A DNA stretch of 64,000 nucleotides from an uncultured Cohaesibacter sp. (GCF_963667045.1 NZ_OY762934.1:1605501-1669500), one strand, 5' to 3'; shown: positions 38,466 to 47,696, counted from the first letter of the stretch. The notes: generated by a model from the sequence alone, not told the origin. Numbers and translations: made by a program.

Positions 38466-39323
38466 TCAAAGGTCCTTCCTCAGTGCATCGATGTAGCCGG
38501 GAACGTCCCTCGGATCGACCGAGGCTTGCCGGACCAGCCGGTCAAAATGGCTGGTCAGCGAGGCCACCCGTGCGCTCTCGCGAAAGGCGATGTAGAACTC
38601 CCCGATATAGACAACGGCCAGCTTGGGGCCGAAGATGGTCACCGGTGCGCTGAATATGTGGTGCGCGTCAAACAGAAACAGCCTCAGACGCGGGTAGAGA
38701 TCCTCACACAAGCGGGAGATAGAGGAGAGTTGCTCCAGCCTCACCTCGCGCGCCAGCCCCGCATAATAGGCACTACCCGAGGCAAGGGCGTTCAACTCAT
38801 GCATCGGCATGGCGATTTCATAGTCCGATTGGCCGGAGCGAAGCCACGCGAACAGTTCCTGCATGGCTTCGATGGCCAGTTGTGAAGTGTTTTCAAAGGC
38901 AGAGGCATATTCCCACTTCAGCATCGCCTCGGTCTTGAGCATGTCCGGCAGGGTCGCGGGCACATGCCGCAGCTTGTAGCCAGCCGCTTCCTTGTGCCAA
39001 CCCAGAATCTGGGCATCAGCTGCGCTGCGTTCGGCCGGGCTCAGCGCCAGGGAGGCGGCCACGATGTCACCCGGTCGTTCGGGCCGATCCGTAAGTCCGA
39101 GCAGCCAATCGGTACTGACCCCAAGCGCCATGGCGGCATCGGCCGCAAGCTGGGCATTGGGCAATCGGGCAAGATCCTCTTTCAGCAACTGCCCGATGGT
39201 GGAGCGATCCACACGGGTTGCCCGCGCCAAAGCACTGCGCGACATGGCGCTGTGGTCCATGGCCGCCAGCAACCGTTCACGAAAGAGGGATGCGCGATCT
39301 CGCCTGTCCATTTTCTTCACCAA
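38466..39323 (-). CDS. Helix-turn-helix (XRE-type) transcriptional regulator
   Basis: 285 residues. Residues 10-75 form a Cro/CI-type HTH: FRERLLAAMDHSAMSRSALARATRVDRSTIGQLLK, then AADAAMALGVSTDWLLGL. The remaining 200 residues form a distinct ligand- or effector-like domain (MLKTEAMLKWEYASAFENTS, IFGPKLAVVYIGEFYIAFRES) that I do not recognise beyond similarity to other alphaproteobacterial HTH proteins. No TM helix. The target is unknown; divergent transcription from the DUF2061 gene suggests it may regulate that promoter. Confidence 0.85.
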   Translation of the reverse strand: MVKKMDRRDRASLFRERLLAAMDHSAMSRSALARATRVDRSTIGQLLKEDLARLPNAQLAADAAMALGVSTDWLLGLTDRPERPGDIVAASLALSPAERSAADAQILGWHKEAAGYKLRHVPATLPDMLKTEAMLKWEYASAFENTSQLAIEAMQELFAWLRSGQSDYEIAMPMHELNALASGSAYYAGLAREVRLEQLSSISRLCEDLYPRLRLFLFDAHHIFSAPVTIFGPKLAVVYIGEFYIAFRESARVASLTSHFDRLVRQASVDPRDVPGYIDALRKDL

Positions 39324-39584
39324 TGTTGATTTAAATCTACAAACTGTATTCTATGCAGCAAAAGAACAGACTGTCTAGCCCCCGGACTCTGCGCTACAAA
39401 CGAACAGCCGAGAAATCAAGGACACCTGTTCAGACAGTCTCCCTCCCCCGGCATCCAGTTTATTTTCATTGATCAACCAGACTGTTGCGACAAACGCCCG
39501 CACAGCAAGGACGCAATGCGCCTGCCTGCCGCTCAGGGCCAGCACAACAGCCGACCCAAAGCGGTGTCCACATGGATAGGAAAA

Positions 39585-39800
39585 ATGGATAGCACAACAA
39601 GAACAATCGCCAAGGCCATCAGCTGGCAGCTCACGGGGCTCGTCTCCATGACCCTCATCGGCTATCTCTTCACCCGTTCGCTGACCGCAAGCAGTGGCAT
39701 AGCCATCGCTTCTGCGGTTGTCAGCTTCGTATTCTACTGTTTTCACGAAAGGCTGTGGTCGCGGGTTCGCTGGGGGCGGATGACCGACCTGTCATCGTGA
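39585..39800 (+). CDS. DUF2061 small membrane protein
   Basis: 71 residues from the ATG at 39585 (AGGAAAA upstream). STTRTIAKAISWQLTGLVSMTLIGYLFT followed by a second TM helix and VVSFVFYCFHERLWSRVRWG is the DUF2061 pattern (two TM, a conserved FHERxW end). The family's function is unknown; it is sometimes found near sulfate-assimilation genes, but not here. It converges on the gene at 39806. Confidence 0.9.
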   Translation: MDSTTRTIAKAISWQLTGLVSMTLIGYLFTRSLTASSGIAIASAVVSFVFYCFHERLWSRVRWGRMTDLSS

Positions 39801-39805
39801 CGGCG

Positions 39806-40321
39806 CTATTCGTCCGGATCCGCATCCTCGGCGACGGCTGCCTTGATGCGCGCCACGATGTCTTCAGCTTCGGCGCGGGTTGCGAAAGTCTCGATCTGCA
39901 GCAGAATGCCGCCATGGATATCGGCCAATTCCACATTGGTCCGGCCGTCCGGGTCGCCGGTTTCGTCGGCAGGAAGCAACTGAAAGCCGGAAATACGCAC
40001 GAACGGTACGACAAATGGCCGGGAACGCCCCAGCATCGATGCCGTTACCTGCGTCAACTCGCGACGGTCCAGATCAATCTCATACTGGCGCGACCAGCCC
40101 ATGATGCCTTGTGACGCGAAGGCCCAGCCGAAGCCGAAGGAGGCAAACGCCACAATCAGAACGCCCGCCAAAAGGTAGACATTTTCGCCATTGAAAGACA
40201 TTCCGAAGACCAGATAGTAGGCAAGGATCAGTAACGCGATGCCGCCGGTCCCCTTGATCGCGCGGGTCCGACCCGGAATCTGGTTCTTGACCCTTGTGAG
40301 TTGCGGACGGTTCTTGCGCAT
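39806..40321 (-). CDS. Two-TM membrane protein related in plan to the protein at 34632
   Basis: 171 residues. Basic N-terminus, two TM helices (IALLILAYYLVFGMSF; VYLLAGVLIVAFASFGFGWAF), then a cytosolic domain: RQYEIDLDRRELTQVT, VPFVRISGFQLLP, TRAEAEDIVARIKAAV. The same words in the same order (LD..L.Q.T, PF..IS, EAE.I) occur in the protein at 34632. No named family recognised; a PH-like fold is possible. It lies 20 bases downstream of dgkA on the same strand. Confidence 0.75.
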   Translation of the reverse strand: MRKNRPQLTRVKNQIPGRTRAIKGTGGIALLILAYYLVFGMSFNGENVYLLAGVLIVAFASFGFGWAFASQGIMGWSRQYEIDLDRRELTQVTASMLGRSRPFVVPFVRISGFQLLPADETGDPDGRTNVELADIHGGILLQIETFATRAEAEDIVARIKAAVAEDADPDE

Positions 40322-40341
40322 GATGCTGTCAGTCTCTTCGG

Positions 40342-40692
40342 TTACAGGTGGTTATAGACCACATAAAGACTGTATAGCGACATCATGGTCAAGCCGCAAA
40401 AGACCGCAAAGGACCCCAGATCCTTGGCCTGTCGGGCGAATTCTGCGAATTCGTTGGTCAAATGATCCACCAGAACTTCCACAGCCGTATTCAGGGCTTC
40501 GATGGCAATGGTCAACAGGAAGAAAAAGCAAAGAATGGCAAACTGTCCTGCATCAGCCCCCACCGCGGCATAGACAGCCAGAAGAATGGCAAAGAACATG
40601 CATTCGGCCTGAGCGGCGGTCTCCTGCAAAAGCCGGAGAAACCCGGCGTAGGAGTAGGTCGCAGCGTCAAGGACATGCCGGATATGGTTCAT
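40342..40692 (-). CDS. dgkA: Diacylglycerol kinase
   Basis: 116 residues, three TM helices. The first block is YSYAGFLRLLQETAAQAECMFFA; the catalytic EALNTAVEVLVDHL contains the E-x-x-N-x-A-x-E motif of DgkA. It phosphorylates diacylglycerol (or a related lipid alcohol) at the inner membrane for lipid recycling. The frame opens at 41058, but homology starts at MNHIRHV (40692). It heads a two-gene unit with the membrane protein at 39806. Confidence 0.93.
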   Translation of the reverse strand: MNHIRHVLDAATYSYAGFLRLLQETAAQAECMFFAILLAVYAAVGADAGQFAILCFFFLLTIAIEALNTAVEVLVDHLTNEFAEFARQAKDLGSFAVFCGLTMMSLYSLYVVYNHL

Positions 40693-40927
40693 TTGCTCAT
40701 TCGCCTGTTGGTTTGAAAATGGGACATCAGCCCATCTGGATTTGGGGACTGTTTCACTTGATTGGTATGACAGGGAGATGACGAGCCCCCTCGCCTTTTC
40801 GCCGACAGGGGGCAAAAAGCAGGGGATAGGCCGGAAGCTTCGGCTCTCAGCGCCTGTTTTCGATGTACCCACAACCATATACACGACAAAATTGTAGTCC
40901 TCCAACCCGGCCACAAGGGGAATCATC

Positions 40928-41374
40928 ATGAAGGCTGTCAGACCCTGCCTTGCCGCTGCCTCGGGATTTCGGGGCACAATCTGGGCCGTGCTGCTCCTGC
41001 TTGCCTGCGGTTCCATTGTCGGCTGTTCTGGCGTGACCGAGGATGTGACCTCAATCACCGACGTGCGCCATGTGGAGCTTGACGGTCAATCCTATCGCAT
41101 CATGGAAAATGTCGAGCAGAAGACGGTGACCACGACGCCGTCGCTCGGGGCGTCCCTCAAGGGAGGACTGATCAACGGGCTGGCGCTGGGCATGGCCAAT
41201 GTGTTGCCGGGCAAGGAAACCCACCTCCAAGCGGCACGCAAATATCTCGATGAAACGGGCCGCAAGGATTGCCCGATCAGCAAGGGCCGACTGGTGGTCG
41301 AACCGCGCTATCGCTTCACCTATGCCTGTCCGGAGGCTGACAAGACCGACAAGGATATCCCGACAATCGAATAG
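40928..41374 (+). CDS. Putative small lipoprotein
   Basis: 148 residues. A hydrophobic stretch ends in GSIVGC, a lipobox-like site. The mature part (SITDVRHVELDGQSYRIMENVEQKTVTTTPSLG) has no recognised domain, and a CPISKGRLVVEPRYRFTYACPE region may hold a disulfide. AAGGGG nine bases before the ATG. It converges on mutL. Confidence 0.75.
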   Translation: MKAVRPCLAAASGFRGTIWAVLLLLACGSIVGCSGVTEDVTSITDVRHVELDGQSYRIMENVEQKTVTTTPSLGASLKGGLINGLALGMANVLPGKETHLQAARKYLDETGRKDCPISKGRLVVEPRYRFTYACPEADKTDKDIPTIE

Positions 41375-41395
41375 ATCCCCCCGCTCGCGTGGTTG

Positions 41396-43444
41396 CTAGC
41401 TTCGGCCAAACAATCGTTCAATGTCGCTCAATTTGAGTTCCACATAGGTCGGGCGGCCATGGTTGCACTGGCCGGAATGCGGCGTGGCTTCCATTTCGCG
41501 CAGCAGGGCATCCATTTCCTCGGCCCGCAGCCGACGACCGGACCGCACCGAGCCATGACAGGCCATGGTGGCGGCCACATGCAGAATCTTCTCCTCGACG
41601 CGGGTCGACTTGTCCCATTCAGCCAGATCATCGGCGACGTCGCGCACCAGCCGCTCGATATTGGGCTTGCCCAGAATGGCCGGGGTCTCCCGCACGGCAA
41701 CGGCACCCGGACCGAAGCTTTCCAGCGTCAGACCGAGACGTTCCAGATCATCGCCCGCTTCGAGCAGGCGATGGACATCATCCTCATCGAGTTCCACCAC
41801 ATGGGGGATCAGCAACCCCTGCCGGGCGATGCCGCGTTGGGCAAGCGAGGCCTTGAGCTTCTCATAGACAAGGCGCTCGTGGGCGGCATGCTGGTCGACA
41901 ATCACCAGACCATCCTCGGTCTGGGCGATGATGTAATTCTCGTGGATCTGCGCCCGTGCTGCGCCGAGAGGCCGGGCCAGTGCAGCGGCATCGAGATCGC
42001 TATCGTTGGCGCGGGCATCTGCCGAAGGGATGGCCACGTCAGCCATGCGGCCCTGAATTTCGAATGGGGGCATCCCCGATACAGGCATTCCGGCAAAGCC
42101 GCTGCTCATGCCAGCCTCGGCCAGCCCTGATGGCGCTGCGGCGAATGATTGGGAGAGGCCGCCCTCAGCGCTATCCTGCCCTTCGGACAGGCTACCGGCT
42201 GCGGATACATCGGCAGCATCCCCGGGGGCATAGACACTCTGGCGCCAATCCCAGTTGAGCGGCTTGGCTGGCTGGTAGGACTGCGGGCGCAGCCCTGTCA
42301 CTGGACGCTCGGACGCGCCTGTGGCGAGGTTTGGAGACGTGCCGGACAGGATGGCACTGCCAGCCCCGGTCGCCCGCACCCCGTCCGGACGCAAGGCGGC
42401 CAGCGTCGCCGAACCACCGGTGTTGGTGGAGCGATGCCCGGCTGCGGCGATGGCCTGCCGGATGGCCCCCACCACCAGCCCGCGAATATGACCGGAATCG
42501 CGAAAGCGCACGTCGGCCTTGGTGGGATGCACGTTGACGTCCACCTCGTGGGGATCAAGGTCGATAAACAGCACGACGCAAGGGTGACGGCCACCGAAGA
42601 GATAGTCCGCATAGGCGCCCCGGATGGCGCCGAGCATCATCTTGTCACGCACCGGGCGACCATTGACGAAGACGAACTGCTGCAGGCTGTTGGCGCGGTT
42701 GAGGGTTGGCAAACCGGCAAAGCCCGTGAGCCGCACCGTGTCGCGCAGAGCGTCGATTTCGACCGCATTGTCGCGGAAGTCCTTGCCCATCACCTGCCCC
42801 ATGCGCACCAGATGGGCGTCCGGGCCGTTGACTGAGGCATATTCGAGGCGGGAGCGGTCTTCACCGGTCAGGCTGAAGCGCACCTTCGGATTGGCCATGG
42901 CGATGCGCTTGACGACCTCGGAAACGGCCATATTCTCGGCCCGGTCGGTCTTGAGAAACTTGAGACGGGCGGGCGTCGAGAAAAACAGATCCTTGACGTC
43001 GATCCGCGTGCCGATGTTGAGGGCGGCAGGTTTGGGTTCGCTCTCTTTGCCCCCTTCCACTGCAATCTCCCAGGCGTGCGGCTCGGAGGCGTGGCGCGAG
43101 GTGATACCGAGCCGGGCAATCGAGCCGATGGAAGGCAGGGCTTCGCCGCGAAACCCCAGATGGCGGATATCCATCAGATCATCAGGATTGAGCTTGGAGG
43201 TGCAGTGGCGCCTGATGGCCATTTGCAGATCCTGCCGGGACATCCCCAACCCGTTATCCGATACACGGATCAGATTCTTGCCACCACCGGCCGTCACCAC
43301 CTCGATCCGGTCAGCCCCGGCATCGATGGCATTCTCCACCAGTTCCTTGACGACACTGGCAGGCCGTTCAACCACTTCGCCGGCAGCGATCTTGTTGATG
43401 GTTGCTTCGTCTAGCTGTCTGATCTTGGAAAGGCTTTCGCTCAT
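41396..43444 (-). CDS. mutL: DNA mismatch repair protein MutL
   Basis: 682 residues. The GHKL ATPase half has VVKELVENAIDAGADRIEV (N-box), VSDNGLGM, RGEALPSIGSIARL and TRIDVKDLFFSTPARLKFL. A Pro/Ala/Ser-rich linker of about 120 residues follows. The C-terminal half has DQHAAHERLVYEKL, the metal-binding endonuclease motif, plus ACHGSVRSG and CNHGRPT. So this MutL nicks DNA itself, as in organisms without MutH. It recruits repair after MutS mismatch binding. Confidence 0.98.
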   Translation of the reverse strand: MSESLSKIRQLDEATINKIAAGEVVERPASVVKELVENAIDAGADRIEVVTAGGGKNLIRVSDNGLGMSRQDLQMAIRRHCTSKLNPDDLMDIRHLGFRGEALPSIGSIARLGITSRHASEPHAWEIAVEGGKESEPKPAALNIGTRIDVKDLFFSTPARLKFLKTDRAENMAVSEVVKRIAMANPKVRFSLTGEDRSRLEYASVNGPDAHLVRMGQVMGKDFRDNAVEIDALRDTVRLTGFAGLPTLNRANSLQQFVFVNGRPVRDKMMLGAIRGAYADYLFGGRHPCVVLFIDLDPHEVDVNVHPTKADVRFRDSGHIRGLVVGAIRQAIAAAGHRSTNTGGSATLAALRPDGVRATGAGSAILSGTSPNLATGASERPVTGLRPQSYQPAKPLNWDWRQSVYAPGDAADVSAAGSLSEGQDSAEGGLSQSFAAAPSGLAEAGMSSGFAGMPVSGMPPFEIQGRMADVAIPSADARANDSDLDAAALARPLGAARAQIHENYIIAQTEDGLVIVDQHAAHERLVYEKLKASLAQRGIARQGLLIPHVVELDEDDVHRLLEAGDDLERLGLTLESFGPGAVAVRETPAILGKPNIERLVRDVADDLAEWDKSTRVEEKILHVAATMACHGSVRSGRRLRAEEMDALLREMEATPHSGQCNHGRPTYVELKLSDIERLFGRS

Positions 43445-43754
43445 CGATTAGGGCACACATGGTTTGGAGGAAAAGAAAAGCAGAATCACCACTGTCGGCT
43501 CGTCTGGTCACAGAGTCTGCCACAGACCGGATCGCGCATCAAACGGCTTCCGCCGATCCGCGATTCCGGCTCTGGATGTCGCACCTTCCGGCGCTTGGTC
43601 GAGCAACTTGACCCTACCGCAAAGCAGCTATGCACCGGCTGCTTGCGATCTGTGCAAATCTGTCCAAACCTACGCATATCATCCTAAGTAATACTTCTGC
43701 CTGTCTTGCAATGCGGTCCAAGAGGTCTACGGTGGCGCTCAGGAGGAGAACATT
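43445..43754. other. Divergent intergenic region, mutL / small regulator
   Basis: No gene or RNA is recognised. It is the shared upstream region of mutL and the small HTH gene; the strong AGGAGG near its right end belongs to the latter. Confidence 0.5.
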
Positions 43755-44093
43755 TTGTCATTGGATAACGGTAAGGATACTTCCATGCTCAACAAAATTC
43801 TCTCTCTGATGCGTGAGAACGAGGGGATGACCATTCACGAGGTTGCCAGCAAGCTGGGCGTTTCGTCCGAAGCCGCACTGGATTACGAGCTCGGCATGGT
43901 TCGGCCGACACCAGAGATCATTCAAAAGTATTCCGAGATATTCGGCGTACCGGTTTCATCAATCATGTTTTTCTGCAAGGAAGACGACGACGGCATTCTG
44001 TCGACGGAGTCCCGGCTGTATTTTGCCGATAAAATCGTCGTTCTTGTCGAGAGACTTCTGCACGGCAGACACAGAGCCCACCACTCGCTCTGA
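43755..44093 (+). CDS. Small XRE-family helix-turn-helix protein
   Basis: 112 residues. Residues 12-66 form the HTH (LNKILSLMRENEGMTIHEVASKLGVSSEAALDYELGMVRPTPEIIQKYSEIFGVPVSSIMFF). A TTG start at 43755 is chosen because AGGAGG lies eight bases upstream; the ATG at 43785 is the alternative. The C-terminal 40 residues are basic at the end (RLLHGRHRAHHSL). No target can be named. It stands alone between mutL and tadA. Confidence 0.8.
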   Translation: MSLDNGKDTSMLNKILSLMRENEGMTIHEVASKLGVSSEAALDYELGMVRPTPEIIQKYSEIFGVPVSSIMFFCKEDDDGILSTESRLYFADKIVVLVERLLHGRHRAHHSL

Positions 44094-44162
44094 GGCGTGC
44101 CCGAAACTATCCCTGAAGCCCCTTTCCCGATGGCCTTTCTGTCTTCAGTCACCGTTTGACTT

Positions 44163-44651
44163 TCAGTCTCGTCGCGATTTGAAGAAGGACGTCAACAGGT
44201 CAGCACATTGTGTCTCACTGATACCGGAATAGACATCCGGGGCATGGTGACATATGGGCTGGCTGTAAAGCCGGGGACCGCTTTCGACTGCTCCGCCCTT
44301 GACATCCACGGCACCATAATAGAGCCGACGGATCCGGGCGAAGGAAATGGCAGCGGCACACATCGGGCAAGGCTCCAGAGTCACATAGAGATCGCACTGA
44401 GGCAGACGCTGGCTCCCCAGCTGCGCACAGCCCTCGCGGATCACGACAATCTCGGCGTGGGCGGTTGGATCATTGGTTTCGATGGTCCGGTTACCAGCCC
44501 GCGCCAGGATTTTTCCCTCATGGACGAGCACCGCGCCAATCGGCACTTCCCCGCGCGCTTCCGCCTTGCGGGCTTCCTCAAGAGCCATCTCCATGAAGCT
44601 GGCCTTGTCGGCAGCCTCTTTCAGGGTCGGTTTGGCCGGGTTTTGTGCCAT
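44163..44651 (-). CDS. tadA: tRNA adenosine(34) deaminase TadA
   Basis: 162 residues. THAEIVVIREG (His and catalytic Glu) and PCPMCAAAISFARIRRLYYG (two zinc Cys) define the deaminase; NRTIETNDPTAHAE is the TadA-specific loop. It converts A34 to inosine in tRNA-Arg. The gene diverges from the pseudouridine synthase gene. Confidence 0.95.
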   Translation of the reverse strand: MAQNPAKPTLKEAADKASFMEMALEEARKAEARGEVPIGAVLVHEGKILARAGNRTIETNDPTAHAEIVVIREGCAQLGSQRLPQCDLYVTLEPCPMCAAAISFARIRRLYYGAVDVKGGAVESGPRLYSQPICHHAPDVYSGISETQCADLLTSFFKSRRD

Positions 44652-44757
44652 GTCTCAACTCTTCTGTTAGCCTTGTCGGCAAAATCTGACAGCTATGCAT
44701 TCGCGAGCACGATTTCTTCTCGCCTTCTGATCAGCACTTGTGGTAAAGGCTTTCGCC

Positions 44758-47001
44758 ATGGAACGCAAATCTGCTCATAATGGACACCGTTCTGCCGACG
44801 CGACGTCGCCAGAAGGCTCCGAAAATGCGCGCCGTGATGGCGCCCATCGCAACAAATTCGCATCGACCTCCGACAAGAGCGGCGGCATGCGCAAAAGTGC
44901 CTCTAACAAGTTTTCCGGTAAACCGGATGGCAAGTTTTCCGGTAAACCGGGCGGCAAGTTTTCCGGTAAACCGGGCGGCAAATCCTTCGGGAAGCCTGGC
45001 GGGAAATTCTCCGGCAAGCCCGGTGGCAAATTCGCAGGCAAGAAGAGCTTTGACAAGCGGGGCGATGACCGGAATGCCGGTTGGGCACCGAGCGTCGATG
45101 CGCGCCGCGAAACAGCCGAAGAGCGCAACATGCGCGGCGTCAGTGACCGTCCGGAACGGGACGGCCAGACTGACCGCAGCAACGGCCGCTCTGACAACCG
45201 GCCCAACAGCCGCCCGAGACGAGAAGGCGGCGCCGGTTTCAACAAGGATCGCAGCTTCGACAAGGGCCGCCGTTTTGGCGGTGGCTCCGGTGCAGGCAAC
45301 GGCAAGAGCTTTGCCTCATCCCCCCGCATGAACAACCAGCGCTTCAAGAAACCAGTTGACGACAAGCCGAAGGGGCCGGCCTATACGCCTCCCTCCCGCT
45401 CTCTGGAAGAAGGCGAGCGCATTGCCAAGATCATGGCGCGCGCCGGGCTGTGCTCGCGACGCGACGCGGAAACCTGGATCAAGGAAGGCCGTGTGACGGT
45501 CAACGGCAAGGTGCTGGAAACGCCTGCAGTCAACATTCACACCAACGACAAGGTTCTGGTAGATGGCGCCCCGCTGCCAGTGCGTGAACGCACCCGTCTG
45601 TGGCTCTATCACAAGCCTCGTGGTCTGGTAACCACCACGTCTGATCCGGAAGGGCGGCCAACGGTTTTTGAAAAACTGCCGCAGGGTTTGCCGCGCGTGA
45701 TCACCGTGGGACGTCTCGACATCAACACAGAAGGCCTGCTGCTACTGACCAACGACGGCGGTCTGGCGCGGGTTCTCGAACTGCCGACCACCGGCTGGCT
45801 GCGCCGCTATCGCGTGCGGGCCTATGGCAGGGTCACCCAGGCCCAGCTCGACAGTCTGGCTGACGGCATTGCGCTCGAAGGCGTGCTCTACGGCTCGATC
45901 GATGCCCAGCTGGAGCGTGAGGTTGGCGACAACGTCTGGATCACGGTGGCCCTGCGCGAAGGCAAGAACCGTGAGGTCAAGAAGGTTCTGGGTCATCTCG
46001 GCCTCGACGTGAACCGCCTGATCCGCGTGTCCTACGGTCCGTTCCAGTTGCTGGATCTGGATGAAAGCAAGGTGCAGGAAGTCAAGGGCCGCGTGCTGCG
46101 CGACCAGCTTGGCGAACGCCTTGTCGAGGAAGCCGGTGCCGACTTCGACGCACCAATCCTCACCGAAATGCCCAAGGAAGAGCCCAAGCAGGACAAGAAG
46201 GACGATCGCAAGAAATCCGGCGGTGCCAAAGGCGGCTATCTGTCTGCCAAGGAAGGCGCCCGCGTCATGTCCGAACAGAAGGGCGGCAAGAAGCGTTTCG
46301 AGGATGGAGACAGTGGCCGTGGTGAAAGGGATCGCGGCGACAGGAACCGCAGCGACAGGGATCGCGGCGACAGGAACCGCAGCGACAGGGACCGTGGCGA
46401 CAGGGATCGCGGCGACAGGGATCGCGGTGACAGGGATCGCGGTGATCGGAGAGATCGCGGCGACCGCGGAGATCGTCGGGATGGCCATGACCGCGGCGCG
46501 AACCGTGAAAAGGTCAGCTACAATGCCGTGCCTTATGCGGAACGCAAGAAGTTCGACCCGGCTGCTCCACGGCGCACCAATTATGTCTTTCGGGAAGAAG
46601 GTGCCGACGGCAAGAAAACCGAGGGGCGCAGCGCCCGCAAGGTTGGCGGCCGTCCGCACAAGGCCGATCTGATGGATCCGAATGCCCGCATCGTCAAGAA
46701 GGGCGGCCACGCCAGCACAAGCAAGTTTGCCACAGGCAAGTCTGGAGCTGGCAAGTTTGGCGCAGGCAAACCCGGCGGCAGCAAGTTCGGCGCATCAGGC
46801 GCTCGTTCCGACGCTCGCCCCGAAGGACGGTCCGGTGGCCGTCCGGCTGGCAAGTTTGGGGACCGTCCGGCTGGCAAGTTTGGGGACCGTCCGGCTGGCA
46901 AGTTTGGTGACCGTCCGTCCGGGCGCAGCGGTGGCGGGGATCGTCCCGGCGGGTTCCGCGGCGGCAAACCGCGCGGCGGTTCGGATCGCGGTTCGCGCTG
47001 A
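44758..47001 (+). CDS. Pseudouridine synthase of the RsuA/RluB family with long repetitive tails
   Basis: 747 residues from the ATG at 44758 (AAAGG nine bases upstream; a GTG at 44740 also fits). The core is about residues 215-465: S4 domain (GERIAKIMARAGLCSRRDAETWIKEGRVTVNGK) and catalytic domain with VGRLDINTEGLLLLTNDG (catalytic Asp), PRGLVTTTSDPEGRP and GKNREVKKVLGHLGLDVNRLIR. It makes pseudouridine in 23S or 16S rRNA. The roughly 200-residue N-terminal and 280-residue C-terminal tails are Lys/Gly/Arg/Asp-rich and built from short repeats, probably disordered and RNA-binding. Such tails are common in alphaproteobacterial members but these are very long. Confidence 0.92.
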   Translation: MERKSAHNGHRSADATSPEGSENARRDGAHRNKFASTSDKSGGMRKSASNKFSGKPDGKFSGKPGGKFSGKPGGKSFGKPGGKFSGKPGGKFAGKKSFDKRGDDRNAGWAPSVDARRETAEERNMRGVSDRPERDGQTDRSNGRSDNRPNSRPRREGGAGFNKDRSFDKGRRFGGGSGAGNGKSFASSPRMNNQRFKKPVDDKPKGPAYTPPSRSLEEGERIAKIMARAGLCSRRDAETWIKEGRVTVNGKVLETPAVNIHTNDKVLVDGAPLPVRERTRLWLYHKPRGLVTTTSDPEGRPTVFEKLPQGLPRVITVGRLDINTEGLLLLTNDGGLARVLELPTTGWLRRYRVRAYGRVTQAQLDSLADGIALEGVLYGSIDAQLEREVGDNVWITVALREGKNREVKKVLGHLGLDVNRLIRVSYGPFQLLDLDESKVQEVKGRVLRDQLGERLVEEAGADFDAPILTEMPKEEPKQDKKDDRKKSGGAKGGYLSAKEGARVMSEQKGGKKRFEDGDSGRGERDRGDRNRSDRDRGDRNRSDRDRGDRDRGDRDRGDRDRGDRRDRGDRGDRRDGHDRGANREKVSYNAVPYAERKKFDPAAPRRTNYVFREEGADGKKTEGRSARKVGGRPHKADLMDPNARIVKKGGHASTSKFATGKSGAGKFGAGKPGGSKFGASGARSDARPEGRSGGRPAGKFGDRPAGKFGDRPAGKFGDRPSGRSGGGDRPGGFRGGKPRGGSDRGSR
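44908..45048 (+). repeat. 24-bp coding repeat (KFSGKPGG units)
   Basis: About six head-to-tail units of 24 bases. The first three differ by two bases; later units have diverged. In-frame, encoding the basic KFSGKPGG octapeptide in the N-terminal tail of the pseudouridine synthase. Confidence 0.9.
46315..46470 (+). repeat. 15/30-bp coding repeat (RDRGD units)
   Basis: Repeats of GACAGGGATCGCGGC and close variants, encoding alternating Arg and Asp with Gly, Asn and Ser. In-frame within the C-terminal tail of the pseudouridine synthase; likely to slip during replication. Confidence 0.9.
46835..46920 (+). repeat. 24-bp coding repeat (GDRPAGKF units)
   Basis: Three full, nearly identical units of 24 bases plus a partial one, encoding GDRPAGKF near the C-terminus of the pseudouridine synthase. 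Confidence 0.9.
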
Positions 47002-47040
47002 CAAGGGCAGGCCTGAGGCCCCCTTCTACATTCTCGGAGT

Positions 47041-47065
47041 GAGGGCAGTTTCTGCCCTCCTCTTC
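47041..47065 (+). terminator. Weak terminator-like hairpin after the pseudouridine synthase
   Basis: GAGGGCAG pairs with CTGCCCTC around TTT, followed by CTCTTCC. The T run is poor, so read-through into rsmD is likely. Confidence 0.4.
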
Positions 47066-47135
47066 CAATGGCATCGCCGCATTGTCTTGGCGGTACCTCA
47101 CGGCACATCATCCAAGCCCAACCCAGGATCCGATC

Positions 47136-47696
47136 ATGCGCATCGTAGGTGGACGCTCCAAAGGCAAACAGCTCGCAAGCCCGAAAAGTCAGGATATCAG
47201 ACCGACAACCGACCGGGTGCGGGAAACGCTCTTCAACATCCTCGCCCACAGCTATGACAATGTCGTTGTCGATGCACGGGTGCTGGACCTGTTTGCCGGA
47301 ACCGGGGCGCTGGGCTGCGAGGCCCTGTCTCGCGGGGCAAAGGCGGCCCTGTTTGTTGAGGATGGTGTCGAAGGGCGCGGGCTGATCCGTACCAACATGG
47401 AAGCCCTCGGTCTCAATGGTGTCGCCAAGATCTTCCGACGCGACGCCACCAAACTGGGGGATGTGGGCACGATGGAGCCCTTTACGCTGGTGTTCATGGA
47501 CCCGCCCTACAACAAGGGACTTGGTGAACAGGCTCTGGCCAGTGCCGACAGGGGCGGATGGCTGGTCCCCGGCGCATTGATCGTCTGGGAAGAAGATGCC
47601 AAGGCCGAGCTTTCGATCCCGGAGGGTTTCGAACAGCTCGAAGAGCGCAGCTATGGCGACACCAGGCTGACGTTTCTCAGCTACAAACCGCAATAA
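47136..47696 (+). CDS. rsmD: 16S rRNA (guanine(966)-N(2))-methyltransferase RsmD
   Basis: 186 residues from the ATG at 47136. MRIVGGRSKGKQLASP and RPTTDRVRETLFNILAHS open the family. DLFAGTGALGCEALSRGA is the SAM loop, and VFMDPPYNKGLG the NPPY-type catalytic motif (DPPY). It methylates G966 of 16S rRNA in the 30S subunit. It follows another rRNA modification gene on the same strand, 134 bases away. Confidence 0.95.
   Translation: MRIVGGRSKGKQLASPKSQDIRPTTDRVRETLFNILAHSYDNVVVDARVLDLFAGTGALGCEALSRGAKAALFVEDGVEGRGLIRTNMEALGLNGVAKIFRRDATKLGDVGTMEPFTLVFMDPPYNKGLGEQALASADRGGWLVPGALIVWEEDAKAELSIPEGFEQLEERSYGDTRLTFLSYKPQ

Noticed and set aside
44908-45048. Direct repeats suggestive of a CRISPR array
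   Set aside because: The 24-bp units are adjacent without spacers and stay in frame within a protein tail.
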